From contig JAJQAY010000124.1 of NCBI GenBank assembly GCA_021203515.1, forward strand, positions 1-64,000: a stretch of 64,000 nucleotides of DNA, read 5' to 3'. This stretch comes from Bacteroides sp. (GTDB lineage: Bacteria > Bacteroidota > Bacteroidia > Bacteroidales > Bacteroidaceae). The notes beneath the pieces are model-generated. The model was not told where the DNA came from. It was given only the letters and a program-made list of their open reading frames with translations, and ran no database searches. How positions within the stretch are numbered: the first letter of the stretch is position 1; every line of letters starts with the position of its first letter. The translations under genes and the position numbers were made by a program. Positions 32,361-43,069 of the stretch are shown one piece after another.

Positions 32361-34420
32361 GTTCTTTTCTATTCTAATTCGGGCATCAACCGCTATTACG
32401 CACTTTTCGGTAACCAATAGCGGATTGATGTCCATTTCTTTAATTTCCGTGGCGAAACGCAATAAGGTGGAGAGCCGCACGATAATCTCGGCAAACTTGT
32501 CCTCGTTCACTCCCTTCTGCCCGCGCGTACCTTTGATTATCTTATAAGCACGGAGCGAGTGAATCATGGAGTACGCCTCTTCGTAAGACAAGGGAGCCAG
32601 ACCGGAGGATACATCCTTCAGCACTTCCACGAAGATACCGCCCAAGCCGCAAAGCACCACATGGCCGAACTTATCTTCATATTTGGCACCGACAAACAGC
32701 TCCGTACCTTTCAGCATCGGCTGCACCAATATGCCCGTCACTTCCGGTATCTGCATCATTCGGTCGAACTCCAACGCCAAGTGCTGTTCGCTCTTGATGT
32801 TCAGCACCACACCGCCCACGTCGGACTTGTACACCGGACCTACCACTTTCGCCACCACCGGAAATCCGGTACGGCGGGCAAAAGCAAGCGCTTCTTCCTT
32901 ATTGGCCGAAACAAACTCCTCCACCATCGGAATGCCTGCCGAATGGAGCAAGGCCTGCACATGGTGCGGCTCGATATATCCGTCTTCGGGAATGGAGTCG
33001 ATGATGCGGCGAATGCGGGGCACATCCACCCCAAAGAGTTCTATTTCATTATTGGCAGGTTTTGATACGTTCACTATCCGCGAGAGGGCTGTGCCCAACG
33101 TCACTTCATCGGCAAAGTTCACGTGTCCTTTGGCAAGGAATGCAGACACTTCCGCTCCGGCAGTGTTGACGGAAGGAAGTATCGGAAAAATAGATTTCTT
33201 GCAAGTTTGCATCTTCTCGTGCAGCACGTCGTACATTTCGAACATCGTCACCAGTCCCGGCGTACCGAAAATAGCCATCACTGCATCTATATTGTCGAAC
33301 TTCTCTTCACAATACTCCAGACAGAGCCGCAGATGCTCCGGCGTGTCCGTGGCAAGTATATCAACCGGATTGCCACGGCAGCCCCCGGAAAGAGTTTGCT
33401 TTTCAGTTCCTCCACAAGTTCCCCTTCCAACTTCGGCACGTTCAGTCCGCCTTTGCTCAAGGCATCGGTCAGCATCACGCCCGGCCCGCCGGCATGGGTG
33501 ATAATGGCGAAGTTCTTCCCTTTCAGTTCCGGCAGAGTGAAGATACATCCCACGGTCGTCAACTCCTCGCGCGAGTAGCAGCGAACGATGCCCGCCTTAC
33601 GGAACAAGGCTTCCACCGCCAAGTCCGAACTGGCAATCGCCCCCGTATGAGACGAAGCCGCCCGGCTTCCACTCTCACTACTGCCGGACTTGATAGCAGC
33701 AATCCTGCAACCTTTCTTTATCAGTGAAGAGGCATGGAACAGCAACCGGTCGGGGTCGCCGATGCTTTCTATATAGAGCAGTTTTATCTTAGAGTCCGTA
33801 TCGGGGTTGAAGTGCTCGTCCATATATTGCAGCACGTCTTCCACACCGATTTGCTTGGCGTTGCCCACTGACCAGACGGAATTGAACTGCAAGCCTTTCG
33901 TCACGGCACTTTCCAGGATGAATACCGCTGTAGCTCCGGAACTGGAAATCAGATCCACCCCACTCGGATGCAGTTGCGGAATAGGTTGGCTGAAGACGCT
34001 ATGGTGCCAGGTGTTCATCAGTCCGATACAATTGGGTCCTATCAACGAAGCGCCATACTTGTTGACGGTTTCCAGGATGCGGTCTTCCAGCAGCGCCCCT
34101 TCGTGCGTCTCTTCGCCAAAGCCGGCGGAAAGGATGATGAAGGCCCTTACCTGCTTCTCGGCGGCAAGCACCTCTACGGCATCGGGGCAAAGCGCTGCGG
34201 GAATGGCAAGGATGGCAAGGTCTGTATCGGGAATATCTTTTACGTCCGCAAAAGCCGCCACGCCCTGCACTTCCGTCTCTTTCGGATTGACGGCACACAA
34301 CTCTCCGGCATAACCGCCGTTAATAAGGTTGCGCAGGATGTCCCCACCGGGCTTATGTACATTGTTGGAAGCTCCCACCACCACAATGCTGGCGGGATGC
34401 AGCAATTGGTTCGTTATCAT
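32355..34420 (-). pseudogene. ADP-forming acyl/acetyl-CoA synthetase (CoA-binding + ATP-grasp), frameshifted at ~33370
   Basis: MITNQLLHPASIVVVGASNNVHKPGGDILRNLI... FPGAAVA / NPVDILATDTPEHLRLCLEYCEE...PVVAKVVGPVYKSDVGGVVLNI. Confidence 0.87.
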
Positions 34421-34752
34421 AGTCAGTTCACATTAAGTTTACGATAGATTGCACAAATATACATTTTCTATGCGATAAACAAGAAAATAATGTGGACAAT
34501 AAACGCATCAGCAATATTACATATTTTACGTTACGTAAAGTACGTAATACTTTCTGCCATTACCATATACATTCGCAATAACAGTTTTTCTCTCCAAAAA
34601 GATACCATATTTAGCTTTTTACTAACATCCGAATTATCAGAAAAGGTGCAAATAGAAATATCTTGCATAAATAATGGAATATAAATGCGAGATTTCTGCA
34701 TAATCTTCACCGAACATGCAGGATTTATACAGAAAAAGGTCAACTTCAGTAG

Positions 34753-34869
34753 CTCTATCGTCAGCTTTCGATAGCTCTATCGTCAAGTTCCCCACCGGGG
34801 AACGCTCCGTTTCTCACCGGGGAACGAATTGTTCCCTACCGAGGAACGAAAAAAGCGTCACCGGGAAAC
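34753..34869. repeat. 22-bp-period array: CTCTATCGTCA x2 (34753, 34775) and CACCGGGGAAC-type x4 (34793, 34815, 34837, 34859)
   Basis: Exact 22-bp spacing inside each block; 11-bp units with 11-bp spacers. Confidence 0.85.
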
Positions 34870-35090
34870 ACTTTTCCCACTTATCAGAAGTGTAAGGTTT
34901 TCGATACCGCACTGATTAACCGACGAATGCAGAAAAACGTTTCGTTATTTGACCTCCCCTTGCCAACAAGCCGAAAAAACGCAAGCATTTGCAGACAGGA
35001 AATACAAAATGACAGTTTGATATACAAGATAAGAAAGCAGGCATAAATATCTCTAAAGAAAAACTCTTCATTGTCTTGCATATGTTATAA

Positions 35091-35384
35091 ATGTGTTATA
35101 CATTTGTATTACTAAATATAACGAATATGGAAGCAATTATAGAAAGAAAACAGACTGCATTTCGGCTGAGTACAGATTTGCTGAAACGACTCAGAGCAGC
35201 AGCCAGCAGGGAAAACCGAAGCTTGAATAATTACGTAGAAAGCGTGCTCATGGACGTGGTTTACAATGAACCGAATGAAGAGACCAAAGAAGCTATTAAA
35301 GAGGCCAAGTCAGGCAAATCGTCAGGTACGATAAACATGAAGAGTTTCGATACATTTATGCAATCTATAAATGATATCGAATGA
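35091..35384 (+). CDS. Antitoxin of a type II TA pair (RelB/RHH-like)
   Basis: TAFRLSTDLLKRLRAAASRENRSLNNYVESVLMDVV; 4-bp ATGA overlap with downstream toxin. Confidence 0.75.
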   Translation: MCYTFVLLNITNMEAIIERKQTAFRLSTDLLKRLRAAASRENRSLNNYVESVLMDVVYNEPNEETKEAIKEAKSGKSSGTINMKSFDTFMQSINDIE

Positions 35385-35654
35385 AAGAAATACGCTACAG
35401 CACAAAAGCCAAAAAAAGACTTGAAGAAATACAGAAATAACCCCAACAAAATGGCTAAACTGTATGAGGTTTTAAATATGCTCACCAACAACCTTGAGAT
35501 ACCCGAAACATTTCAGCCGCACAAACTGATTGGGGAATATAAAGGATGCATGGAATGCCATATTGAGGGAGACTTTCTCCTGATATGGATAGATAAAGAT
35601 AATAATTTTATAGATATAATCAGATTGGGAAGTCATTCTGAATTATTTTCTTAG
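35381..35654 (+). pseudogene. YafQ/RelE-family toxin, frameshifted at an A7 run (35411-35417)
   Basis: MKEIRYSTKAKK / DLKKYRNNPNKMAKLYEVLNMLTNN...HKLIGEYKGCMECHIEGDFLLIWIDKDNNFIDIIRLGSHSELF. Confidence 0.8.
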
Positions 35655-35749
35655 GTTTGATATACAAAACCGGCACTTTGGTCTACAAAGCCGGTACGCT
35701 TCGTCCTTAACATCTACTTTTGCCGCATCATCAAAAACTAAAAGTAGAT

Positions 35750-38141
35750 TATGGATAAGACAAAAGACGGAACTACGTACAAAGCACAAAGTTTCATAGG
35801 AAAGAGAGTAGGAATATACCTGTTGATGGCATGCATCTGCCTCCCCGCCTTCTCCCAACGCCTGACTCAGAACATCCGGGCGTAGTGACGGACAAAGCAT
35901 CGGGCACTCCCATCGCTTACGCAACCATCCAGCTTGAAGATGCTCCCGACCGGGGAGCCATCACGGACAGCATCGGAAACTTCCTGCTGAAAGACATCCC
36001 CCTGGGACGCCACAACGTGAAAGCGACCTTCGTAGGCTACGAGCCCAGCCTCATCCGAGAGATTATGGTATCCTCGGCAAAAGAAGTCTATCTGGAGATA
36101 GCCATGACCGAGAACACTCAAATGCTGAATGAAGTAGTGGTGCGCCCCCAAGTGAACAAAGAGCAGGCGCTTAACAAAATGGCGCTGACGGGAGCACGCA
36201 TGTTCAGCGTGGAAGAGGCCTCGCGCTATGCCGGAGGTATGGACGACCCCGCCCGGTTGGTCAGTTCGTTTGCCGGAATATCGTCGGGAGTATCGAACAA
36301 CGGCATATCCATTCATGGCAACGCCCCCATCTGCTGCAATGGCGGCTGGAAGATATAGAAATTCCCAATCCCAACCATTACGCGGACATCGCCACGTTGG
36401 GCGGCGGCATCCTCTCTTCACTCAGCAACCACGTGCTGGGCGACTCGGACTTCTTCACCGGAGCCTTCCCCGCCGAATATGGCAATGCCGTGTCGGGCGT
36501 CTTCGACATGAAGTTGCGGAACGGGAATAACAGAAAAGTGGAGAACACCGTACAAGCCGGAATATTAGGTATTGACATCGCCTCGGAAGGGCCTTTGAGC
36601 AAGAAGCATAACGCCTCCTACATCGTCAACTACCGTTACTCCGCCACCGGCCTGCTGGCTCACCTGGGAATGGTGGACTTAGACGGCGACTTCGACTATC
36701 AGGATTTGAACTTCAAGTTCAACTTCCCTACCCGCAAGGCGGGCACCTTCACCATTTGGGGCGCCAGCCTGATAGATAAATACGGCAGCGATTTTGAAGA
36801 AGACCCCAACGAACGGAAGTACTTGGGCGACCAGTCCGAATCCCAAACCGACCAATATATGGCAGCGGGCGGAGTAAGCCACCGCTACTTTATCGGAGAG
36901 AAAGGATTACTAAAGACCACCGTAGCCACCACCTACTTCAAGAGCACGGCTTCCATTGATATGTTCGATGAGAACCTGACGAACCCCACTCCTTACCTCG
37001 ACATGAGCAGGGAGAATACCAACTTTGTATTCACCACTTCCTACAATCATAAGTTCAATGCCCGGTTTACCAACAAGACCGGCGCCACCTTTACGCAGAT
37101 GTTTTATGATATGGAAATGAGCCTTGCCCCGTTCGTCAACAAACCTCTAAACGTTATTTCTATGGGAAACGGCAATACGAGCCTCTTTTCCGCCTACACC
37201 AGCAACTCTATCGGCATAGGCAACCGGTTTACGCTCAATATCGGACTGAATACGCAAGTTCTGACCCTGAACAAGCACTGGACACTGGAGCCGCGCATCG
37301 GCATGAAGTGGCAAACTTCTGACAAGACTTCCTTCGCACTGGCTTACGGCCTACACAGCCGGATGGAAAAGATGGACGTGTACTACACTCAAACGCCGCA
37401 GACCGGTGATGAGTTGGTGAACAAAGACCTCTATTTCACCAAAGCCAATCACTTCATGCTGACCTTCGACTACAAGCTGGCCGACGATATGATTTTAAAG
37501 ATAGAGCCGTACTTTCAGACACTCTTCGATGTCCCCGTCCGGGCAGACGACTCGTACTCGGTACTGAACCGCGAGGATTTCTACGTGGAAGATGCGCTGG
37601 TGAACAAGGGGAAAGGACGGAATATCGGGGTGAACGTGACCTTGGAGAAATACCTCAGCAAGGGATATTACTATATGTTCACCGGCTCTGTTTTCGACTC
37701 CCGCTATTGCGGCGGCGACAAGGTGTGGCACGACACGAAGTTCAACCGGCATTATATCCTCAACCTCCTGGGCGGAAAGGAGTGGATGATGGGGCGCAAC
37801 AAGCAGAACATCCTGAGCGTAAACGCCAAACTGACCCTGCAGGGGGCGACCGGTATTCGCCGATAGACGAAGCGGCGACCTTGGTGCATCCCGACAAGGA
37901 AGTGCAGTATGATGAAACGAGGGCATACAGCGAACAGTTCTCTCTCATCTTCCTGACGAACTTCTCGGTCAGCTACAAGATAAACAAGAAAAAGAGTACG
38001 CACGAGTTTGCCGTGAAACTGCTCAATGCCACCAATTACAAAGAATACGGCGGACATGAATATAACATCAAGACCGGGGTGATAGAGCCGAACCGATTTG
38101 CGATGTCGCTGCCGAATATCTATTATAAAGTTGAATTCTAA
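35750..38141 (+). pseudogene. TonB-dependent receptor with three single-base frameshifts (~35878, ~36324, ~37842)
   Basis: VVTDKASGTPIAYATIQLEDA...plug and beta-barrel; three frames join into one receptor ending IYYKVEF. Confidence 0.87.
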
Positions 38142-38143
38142 AC

Positions 38144-38235
38144 GATGCACCACAGATTACACACAGATTATTTTCATTAAAATGCAGGTTAATTCTTAAA
38201 TAATCTGTGTTAATCTGTGTAATCTGTGGTGCATC
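38144..38235. repeat. Intergenic inverted repeat of (ACACAGATTA)n
   Basis: gatgcaccacagattacacacagatta ... taatctgtgttaatctgtgtaatctgtggtgcatc. Confidence 0.9.
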
Positions 38236-38276
38236 ACTAAATAATCCATTTACTTTTGGCACTCTAAAGAAACGTT

Positions 38277-39329
38277 ATGAATAACTCTGGACAGGCTAGT
38301 TCCCACTCTTTTCTGCACAAGTTTCTGCTTGAGCCCGGATATAGAACGGCAAGGCATCTCTTGCTCATCTTTATTATGGTGGTTACGGCCCTCAATCAGT
38401 CGTTCATGACAATGAGCAATGGTATAGAAAGGATAGGGAAGGGGGTACTCTTCCAATCCGCCTTTATATTCATCACTTATCTGGCGGCATGTTACTTCAA
38501 TCTGTGGGTACTGCTTCCGCGCTACTTGTTGCAGAAGAAGTACATACGCTACGCACTCTACCTGTCGGCCACGGTTTTGCTGCTGACTCTTGGGCAGACG
38601 CTGGAGGAGCGCACCATACTTGCTCACTATGATATATTGGACGGCTTTTACACGATGCCACGAATACCCATCACTATCTTGTCTTCTTTTGCCCTGGTAC
38701 TGCTTTGTGTGTCAGGCATCAGCATGACTGTGCTGCTAAAGCATTGGCTTCTGGATAATCAAAAAGTGAACCAACTGGAAAAGCGGCACGTACAATCGGA
38801 GGTGGAGCGACTGAAAGAGCAAGTTAATCCGCGCCTGCTGTTCAGCATTCTGAACCGCACCGGGATATTGGCATTGCAACGCCCACAGGAAGCCTCGGAT
38901 ATGCTTATCAGACTGAGCCAGTTGCTCAGGTACCAATTATACGATTGCAGCCGGGAAAGGGTGCTGCTTAGTGCGGAAATAAAGTTCCTGAACAACTACC
39001 TTACGCTGGAACAAATGTATTCCGGAATGTTCAGTTTCAATATTCAGTCCGACAAGGAGTGTTCACACGTACTGATTGCTCCCCTGCTGTTTATCTCTTT
39101 TGTGCAATCGGCCATAAGCAAAGTCTATGAGGTGAAGGAAGAGGCTTCTATAGCGATATGGTTTGAAACCACGGACGATAGGGTGACTTTCACTTGCCGA
39201 TGCGAACCGGGAGAGATCTTCTTCGATATGGATTTCTCCAAGGTTTGCAAGCGGCTCGATTTCTTATACGGCAACCGGCATTCTCTGACGGTGACCGGCA
39301 AAGAAGTGACATTGAACTTAGAAACATAA
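38277..39329 (+). CDS. Degenerate LytS-like sensor kinase paralogue (His replaced by Arg)
   Basis: 4 TM + LKEQVNPRLLFSILNRTG (canonical NPHFLFN), N-box ISFVQSAISKV. Confidence 0.8.
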   Translation: MNNSGQASSHSFLHKFLLEPGYRTARHLLLIFIMVVTALNQSFMTMSNGIERIGKGVLFQSAFIFITYLAACYFNLWVLLPRYLLQKKYIRYALYLSATVLLLTLGQTLEERTILAHYDILDGFYTMPRIPITILSSFALVLLCVSGISMTVLLKHWLLDNQKVNQLEKRHVQSEVERLKEQVNPRLLFSILNRTGILALQRPQEASDMLIRLSQLLRYQLYDCSRERVLLSAEIKFLNNYLTLEQMYSGMFSFNIQSDKECSHVLIAPLLFISFVQSAISKVYEVKEEASIAIWFETTDDRVTFTCRCEPGEIFFDMDFSKVCKRLDFLYGNRHSLTVTGKEVTLNLET

Positions 39330-39338
39330 GCAAGACCG

Positions 39339-40362
39339 ATGACTGATATAGATAAGAATATAATACCCGACTTGCTGCAAAACCCGCGTTACAGGCTTTA
39401 CAGGCATGTCTTGTTGCAACTCGTAATAATTGCACTGACCATAAATATATCTCTGGACGGCGAAGCTCAACTCGCCCGGGATACAGCAGCCGTCCTGTCC
39501 TGGGTAGGCTATTATTTGCTCATCAACAGTGTCATCTACTTCAACCTCTATGTATTGACACCCCGCTATCTAGAGAAGGAAAAGTATCAGAAATATCTTG
39601 TGGGAGTGGGCGGACTAATCCTCTTCACGCTCTTGGGAATAAGCATACTACAAGCGGTCTTATATAGTTTCAAGGGCATCAAGGAGCTTTACTACGTCTA
39701 TCTCATTGCCTTAAATCTGACGTCTTCCACTTTCTCAATAGGGCTGATGATTGTGGGTACATCCACACTATTATTGCTACGTCACTGGGTGGAGCGTGCC
39801 CGGCGCATTGACGAGTTGGAGTCCACCACCCTGCAATCGGAGTTGAAGCATCTGAAGCGGCAGATTAATCCGCATTTCCTCTTCAATATGCTCAACAACG
39901 CCAATGTACTGATTAAGAAGAACCCGGAAGAGGCGTCGCAACTTCTGTTCAAGCTGGAAGATTTGTTGCGCTATCAGATTAACGACAGCTCGAAGGATGT
40001 AATTCCACTCAGTTCGGACATTCATTTCCTGAATGACTTCCTCAATCTGGAAAGATAAGGCGGGATAAGTTTGAATATGCTATCTCCAAAGAGGGGATAT
40101 AGACAGTGTTTCGCTTCCTCCGCTGCTGTTTATCCCTTTTGTGGAGAACGCCGTGAAGCATAATCCGGACAGCGAAAACCAGTCTTATGTATATCTGTCG
40201 TTCAGGCGATGGAAGGACGAACTGATATTTCAATGTATAAACTCCTTGCCGGCAAAGGCTCCGGAAGAGCATAAGACCGGGGGACTGGGATTGAAGAATA
40301 TAAGGAGACGGCTGGAGTTGCTATACCCCGGCAGGCACTCCCTGGAGATAGAGAAAAAATGA
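39339..40362 (+). pseudogene. LytS-like histidine kinase, two frameshifts (~40051 and ~40093)
   Basis: LKRQINPHFLFNMLNNANVL...FLNDFLNLE / KIRRDKFEYAISKEG / DIDSVSLPPLLFIPFVENAVKHNPDSENQ. Confidence 0.85.
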
Positions 40363-40395
40363 AACGAATTATAAAGTCACCTTACACCTTACGTT

Positions 40396-41112
40396 ATGAA
40401 TTGCATCATAGTAGATGACGAACCGCTGGCACGCGAAGCGGTTGAATTGCTGGTAAAAGACAATGCCCAACTGAACCTGGCGGGTACTTTCAACAATGCC
40501 TCTGCCGCAAGCGAGTTTATAAAAGAGCACTCCGTGGATTTAATCTTTCTCGATATACAGATGCCCGGCATCACGGGGATAGAGTTTGCCAAAACAATCT
40601 CCAGAAGGACGCTCATCATTTTCACCACCGCCTATTCGGAATATGCGCTGGACAGCTACGAGGTGGATGCAATAGACTACCTCATCAAGCCTATAGAGCC
40701 TGCCAGCTTCGGAAAGGCGATAGACAAGGCCGTTGCCTACCACTCGCTGCTACTACAGGAGGAGAAAGAAAACATCGAACCCGCTGCGGACGATTATTTC
40801 TTTGTGAAGTCCGAGCGGAAATACTTCAAAGTGAACTTTGAGGACATTCTCTTTGTGGAAGGGCTGAAAGACTACGTCATCCTGCAACTGGAAGGACAAC
40901 GCATCATCACCCGCATAAACCTGAAAGCAATGTACGAGTTGCTGCCCAAGCGGATATTCCTGCGGGTGAACAAGTCGTATGTCGTCAACACCGCCCACAT
41001 CGGGGCGTTCGACAATAATGACATCTTTATCAAAAACTACGAAATAGGCATCGGCAGCAGTTATCGTGATAGTTTCTTTGAGGAGTTCGTTATGCATAAG
41101 AAAAGGAAGTAA
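40396..41112 (+). CDS. LytTR-family response regulator
   Basis: MNCIIVDDEPLAREAVELL...LDIQMPGITGIEF...FVKSERKYFKVNFEDILFVEGLKDYVILQL. Confidence 0.95.
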   Translation: MNCIIVDDEPLAREAVELLVKDNAQLNLAGTFNNASAASEFIKEHSVDLIFLDIQMPGITGIEFAKTISRRTLIIFTTAYSEYALDSYEVDAIDYLIKPIEPASFGKAIDKAVAYHSLLLQEEKENIEPAADDYFFVKSERKYFKVNFEDILFVEGLKDYVILQLEGQRIITRINLKAMYELLPKRIFLRVNKSYVVNTAHIGAFDNNDIFIKNYEIGIGSSYRDSFFEEFVMHKKRK

Positions 41113-41115
41113 AGG

Positions 41116-41149
41116 TTTGTGATAGTTCGAGTGAAAACCGTTATCTTTG
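41116..41149 (+). promoter_or_regulatory. Bacteroides-type promoter (TTTG / TATCTTTG)
   Basis: TTTG 41116-41119, TATCTTTG 41142-41149; CDS start 41181. Confidence 0.6.
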
Positions 41150-41180
41150 CGCAATAACCGATATCGTATTATTGTCTATC

Positions 41181-42862
41181 ATGAATGACGAACAAGGATT
41201 AAAACTACTCACCCACTTAATTGAAGAAGCCCGCTCATTTGGAAGAGGTGAAAACGAGTGGCTAGAATTCAAAACAAACATTGGAGAATGCCATTCCAGC
41301 GTCACTTTTGAAGGAATGGGTGAACATATATCTGCCATGGCCAATGCAGCATGTATCCATGACAAAGACTTGGCTTATTTAGTATTAGGAGTAGAAGACG
41401 GTACATGGAGAATAGTAGGTATAAATCTTCACATGGATGCCCAAAAATATAAAGGACAAGAATATGTCTTTTGGTTACGGCTAAAAATAAAACCGAAAAT
41501 CAACTTTGACATTATAGAATTCGATACTCCTGAACAAAAGCATATTGTCATCATCACTATTCCGGCAGCCAAAGGGGGACCTGTCATATTCAACGCGAAA
41601 AATATGTCCGGATTGGCTCCAACAATACAAGCTTAGAAGATTATCCTGAATATCTACGTAAAATATATAACTCACAAACTGATTGGAGTGCACAAATTGT
41701 GAATGGTGCTTCTTTAGAAGATTTAGACCCGGAAGCCCTAAAGTTGGCCAAAGAGAAATTCAAAGAAAACTGCATTAACAAATCTTATTACAAAGATATC
41801 GACCAATGGGATGACGAGAAATGGCTGAATGTTGCCAAAATAACCATCAACGGCTCAATAACTAATACAGCCATTATTTTATTGGGTAAAGAGGAGGCCT
41901 CACATTACATTTCACCTGCCGTAGTCCAACTCACTTGGAAATTAGAAGATGAAGAGTTGGCCTATGAGCACTTCGGTTCCCCGCTTTTCTTGAATGCAAC
42001 TAAATTATATCAGAAAATAAGAAATTATAAGTACAAATTTTTCCCAAGTAACGAGTTATTATCAACTAGCGTAGATAAATATTCATCAGAAGTTGTATTG
42101 GAGGGATTGAATAATGCTATAGCCCACCAAGATTATGAAATGCATGAGAAAATAATTGTCATAGAAAGAAAAGATTCTTTGGAGATAACGAATGCCGGAA
42201 GATTTTATTATGGGAAACCGGAAGATTACTTCATGTCAGGATGTACTCCTACAAAATATAGAAATCGTTTTTTAGCAGACGCCATGATTAACATCGGCAT
42301 GATTGATACAGCAGGCTATGGCATCTATAAAATGGTAGTGGAGCAGAAAAAGCGTTTCTTTCCACTCCCTGATTATATAAAAAGCACAACTAAGAGTGTT
42401 GTGCTTACTATATATGGCAAAGAATTAAATGAAAACTACTGCAAACTATTAATAGAAAAAGACGTATCCCTACAAGACGCAATCTTATTAGATAGAATAC
42501 AAAAAGGCATGTTTATTACGAAAGAACAAGCCAAGCAGTTAAGAGACAAGCTATTCATCGAGGGAAGATATCCTCACCTCATTATATCGGCTGCTATCGC
42601 CAAAAAAACCGGAGATGTAGTAAATTATATAAGAATGAAAGGGGTGGATAAGGATTTCATTAAAGACCAAATACTGAAATCCCTTCACATAAAAAATGGG
42701 GTACGCGCAGAAGAGATTGAAGCCGGATTAGCAAACAAGCTATCTCCTCAAAAGACACCTAAGCAGAAAAAAGAATTTATCCGCAATACATTGCAAAACA
42801 TGAAACAAAAAGGATTAATTATTTGCAAAGGCAAACTGTGGTATCTTGCCAAAACGATTTAG
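41181..42862 (+). pseudogene. AlbA_2/Schlafen-type ATP-binding transcriptional regulator, frameshifted at A5 run 41598-41602
   Basis: EWLEFKTNIGECHSSVTFEGMGEHISAMANAA...PVIFNAKK / YVRIGSNNTSLEDYPEYLRKIY... Confidence 0.82.
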
Positions 42863-42930
42863 ATATTCTTTTAGATATTCTTTTAGATATTCTTTTAGAT
42901 ATTCTTTTAGATATTCTTTTAGATATTAAG
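42859..42930. repeat. 12-bp minisatellite TTAGATATTCTT, ~5.7 copies
   Basis: Copies begin at 42859, 42871, 42883, 42895, 42907, 42919 (last partial). Confidence 0.95.
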
Positions 42931-43069
42931 CCGTTAGTCAACTGGTTACCAATTAATTAAAGTTAGATATTTAGCTTTTTATTAGATTTCCCGACAAGAT
43001 ATTGCTAAAGAACCGCTATCTTTGCACATTCTAAAAGCGTTCATAACAAAAGAGATACATATAAATACA

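Noticed and set aside
35750-38141. Programmed ribosomal frameshifting in the TonB receptor
   Set aside because: Three separate shifts at homopolymers without visible slippery-site/stem pairs; same lesion type occurs in unrelated genes.
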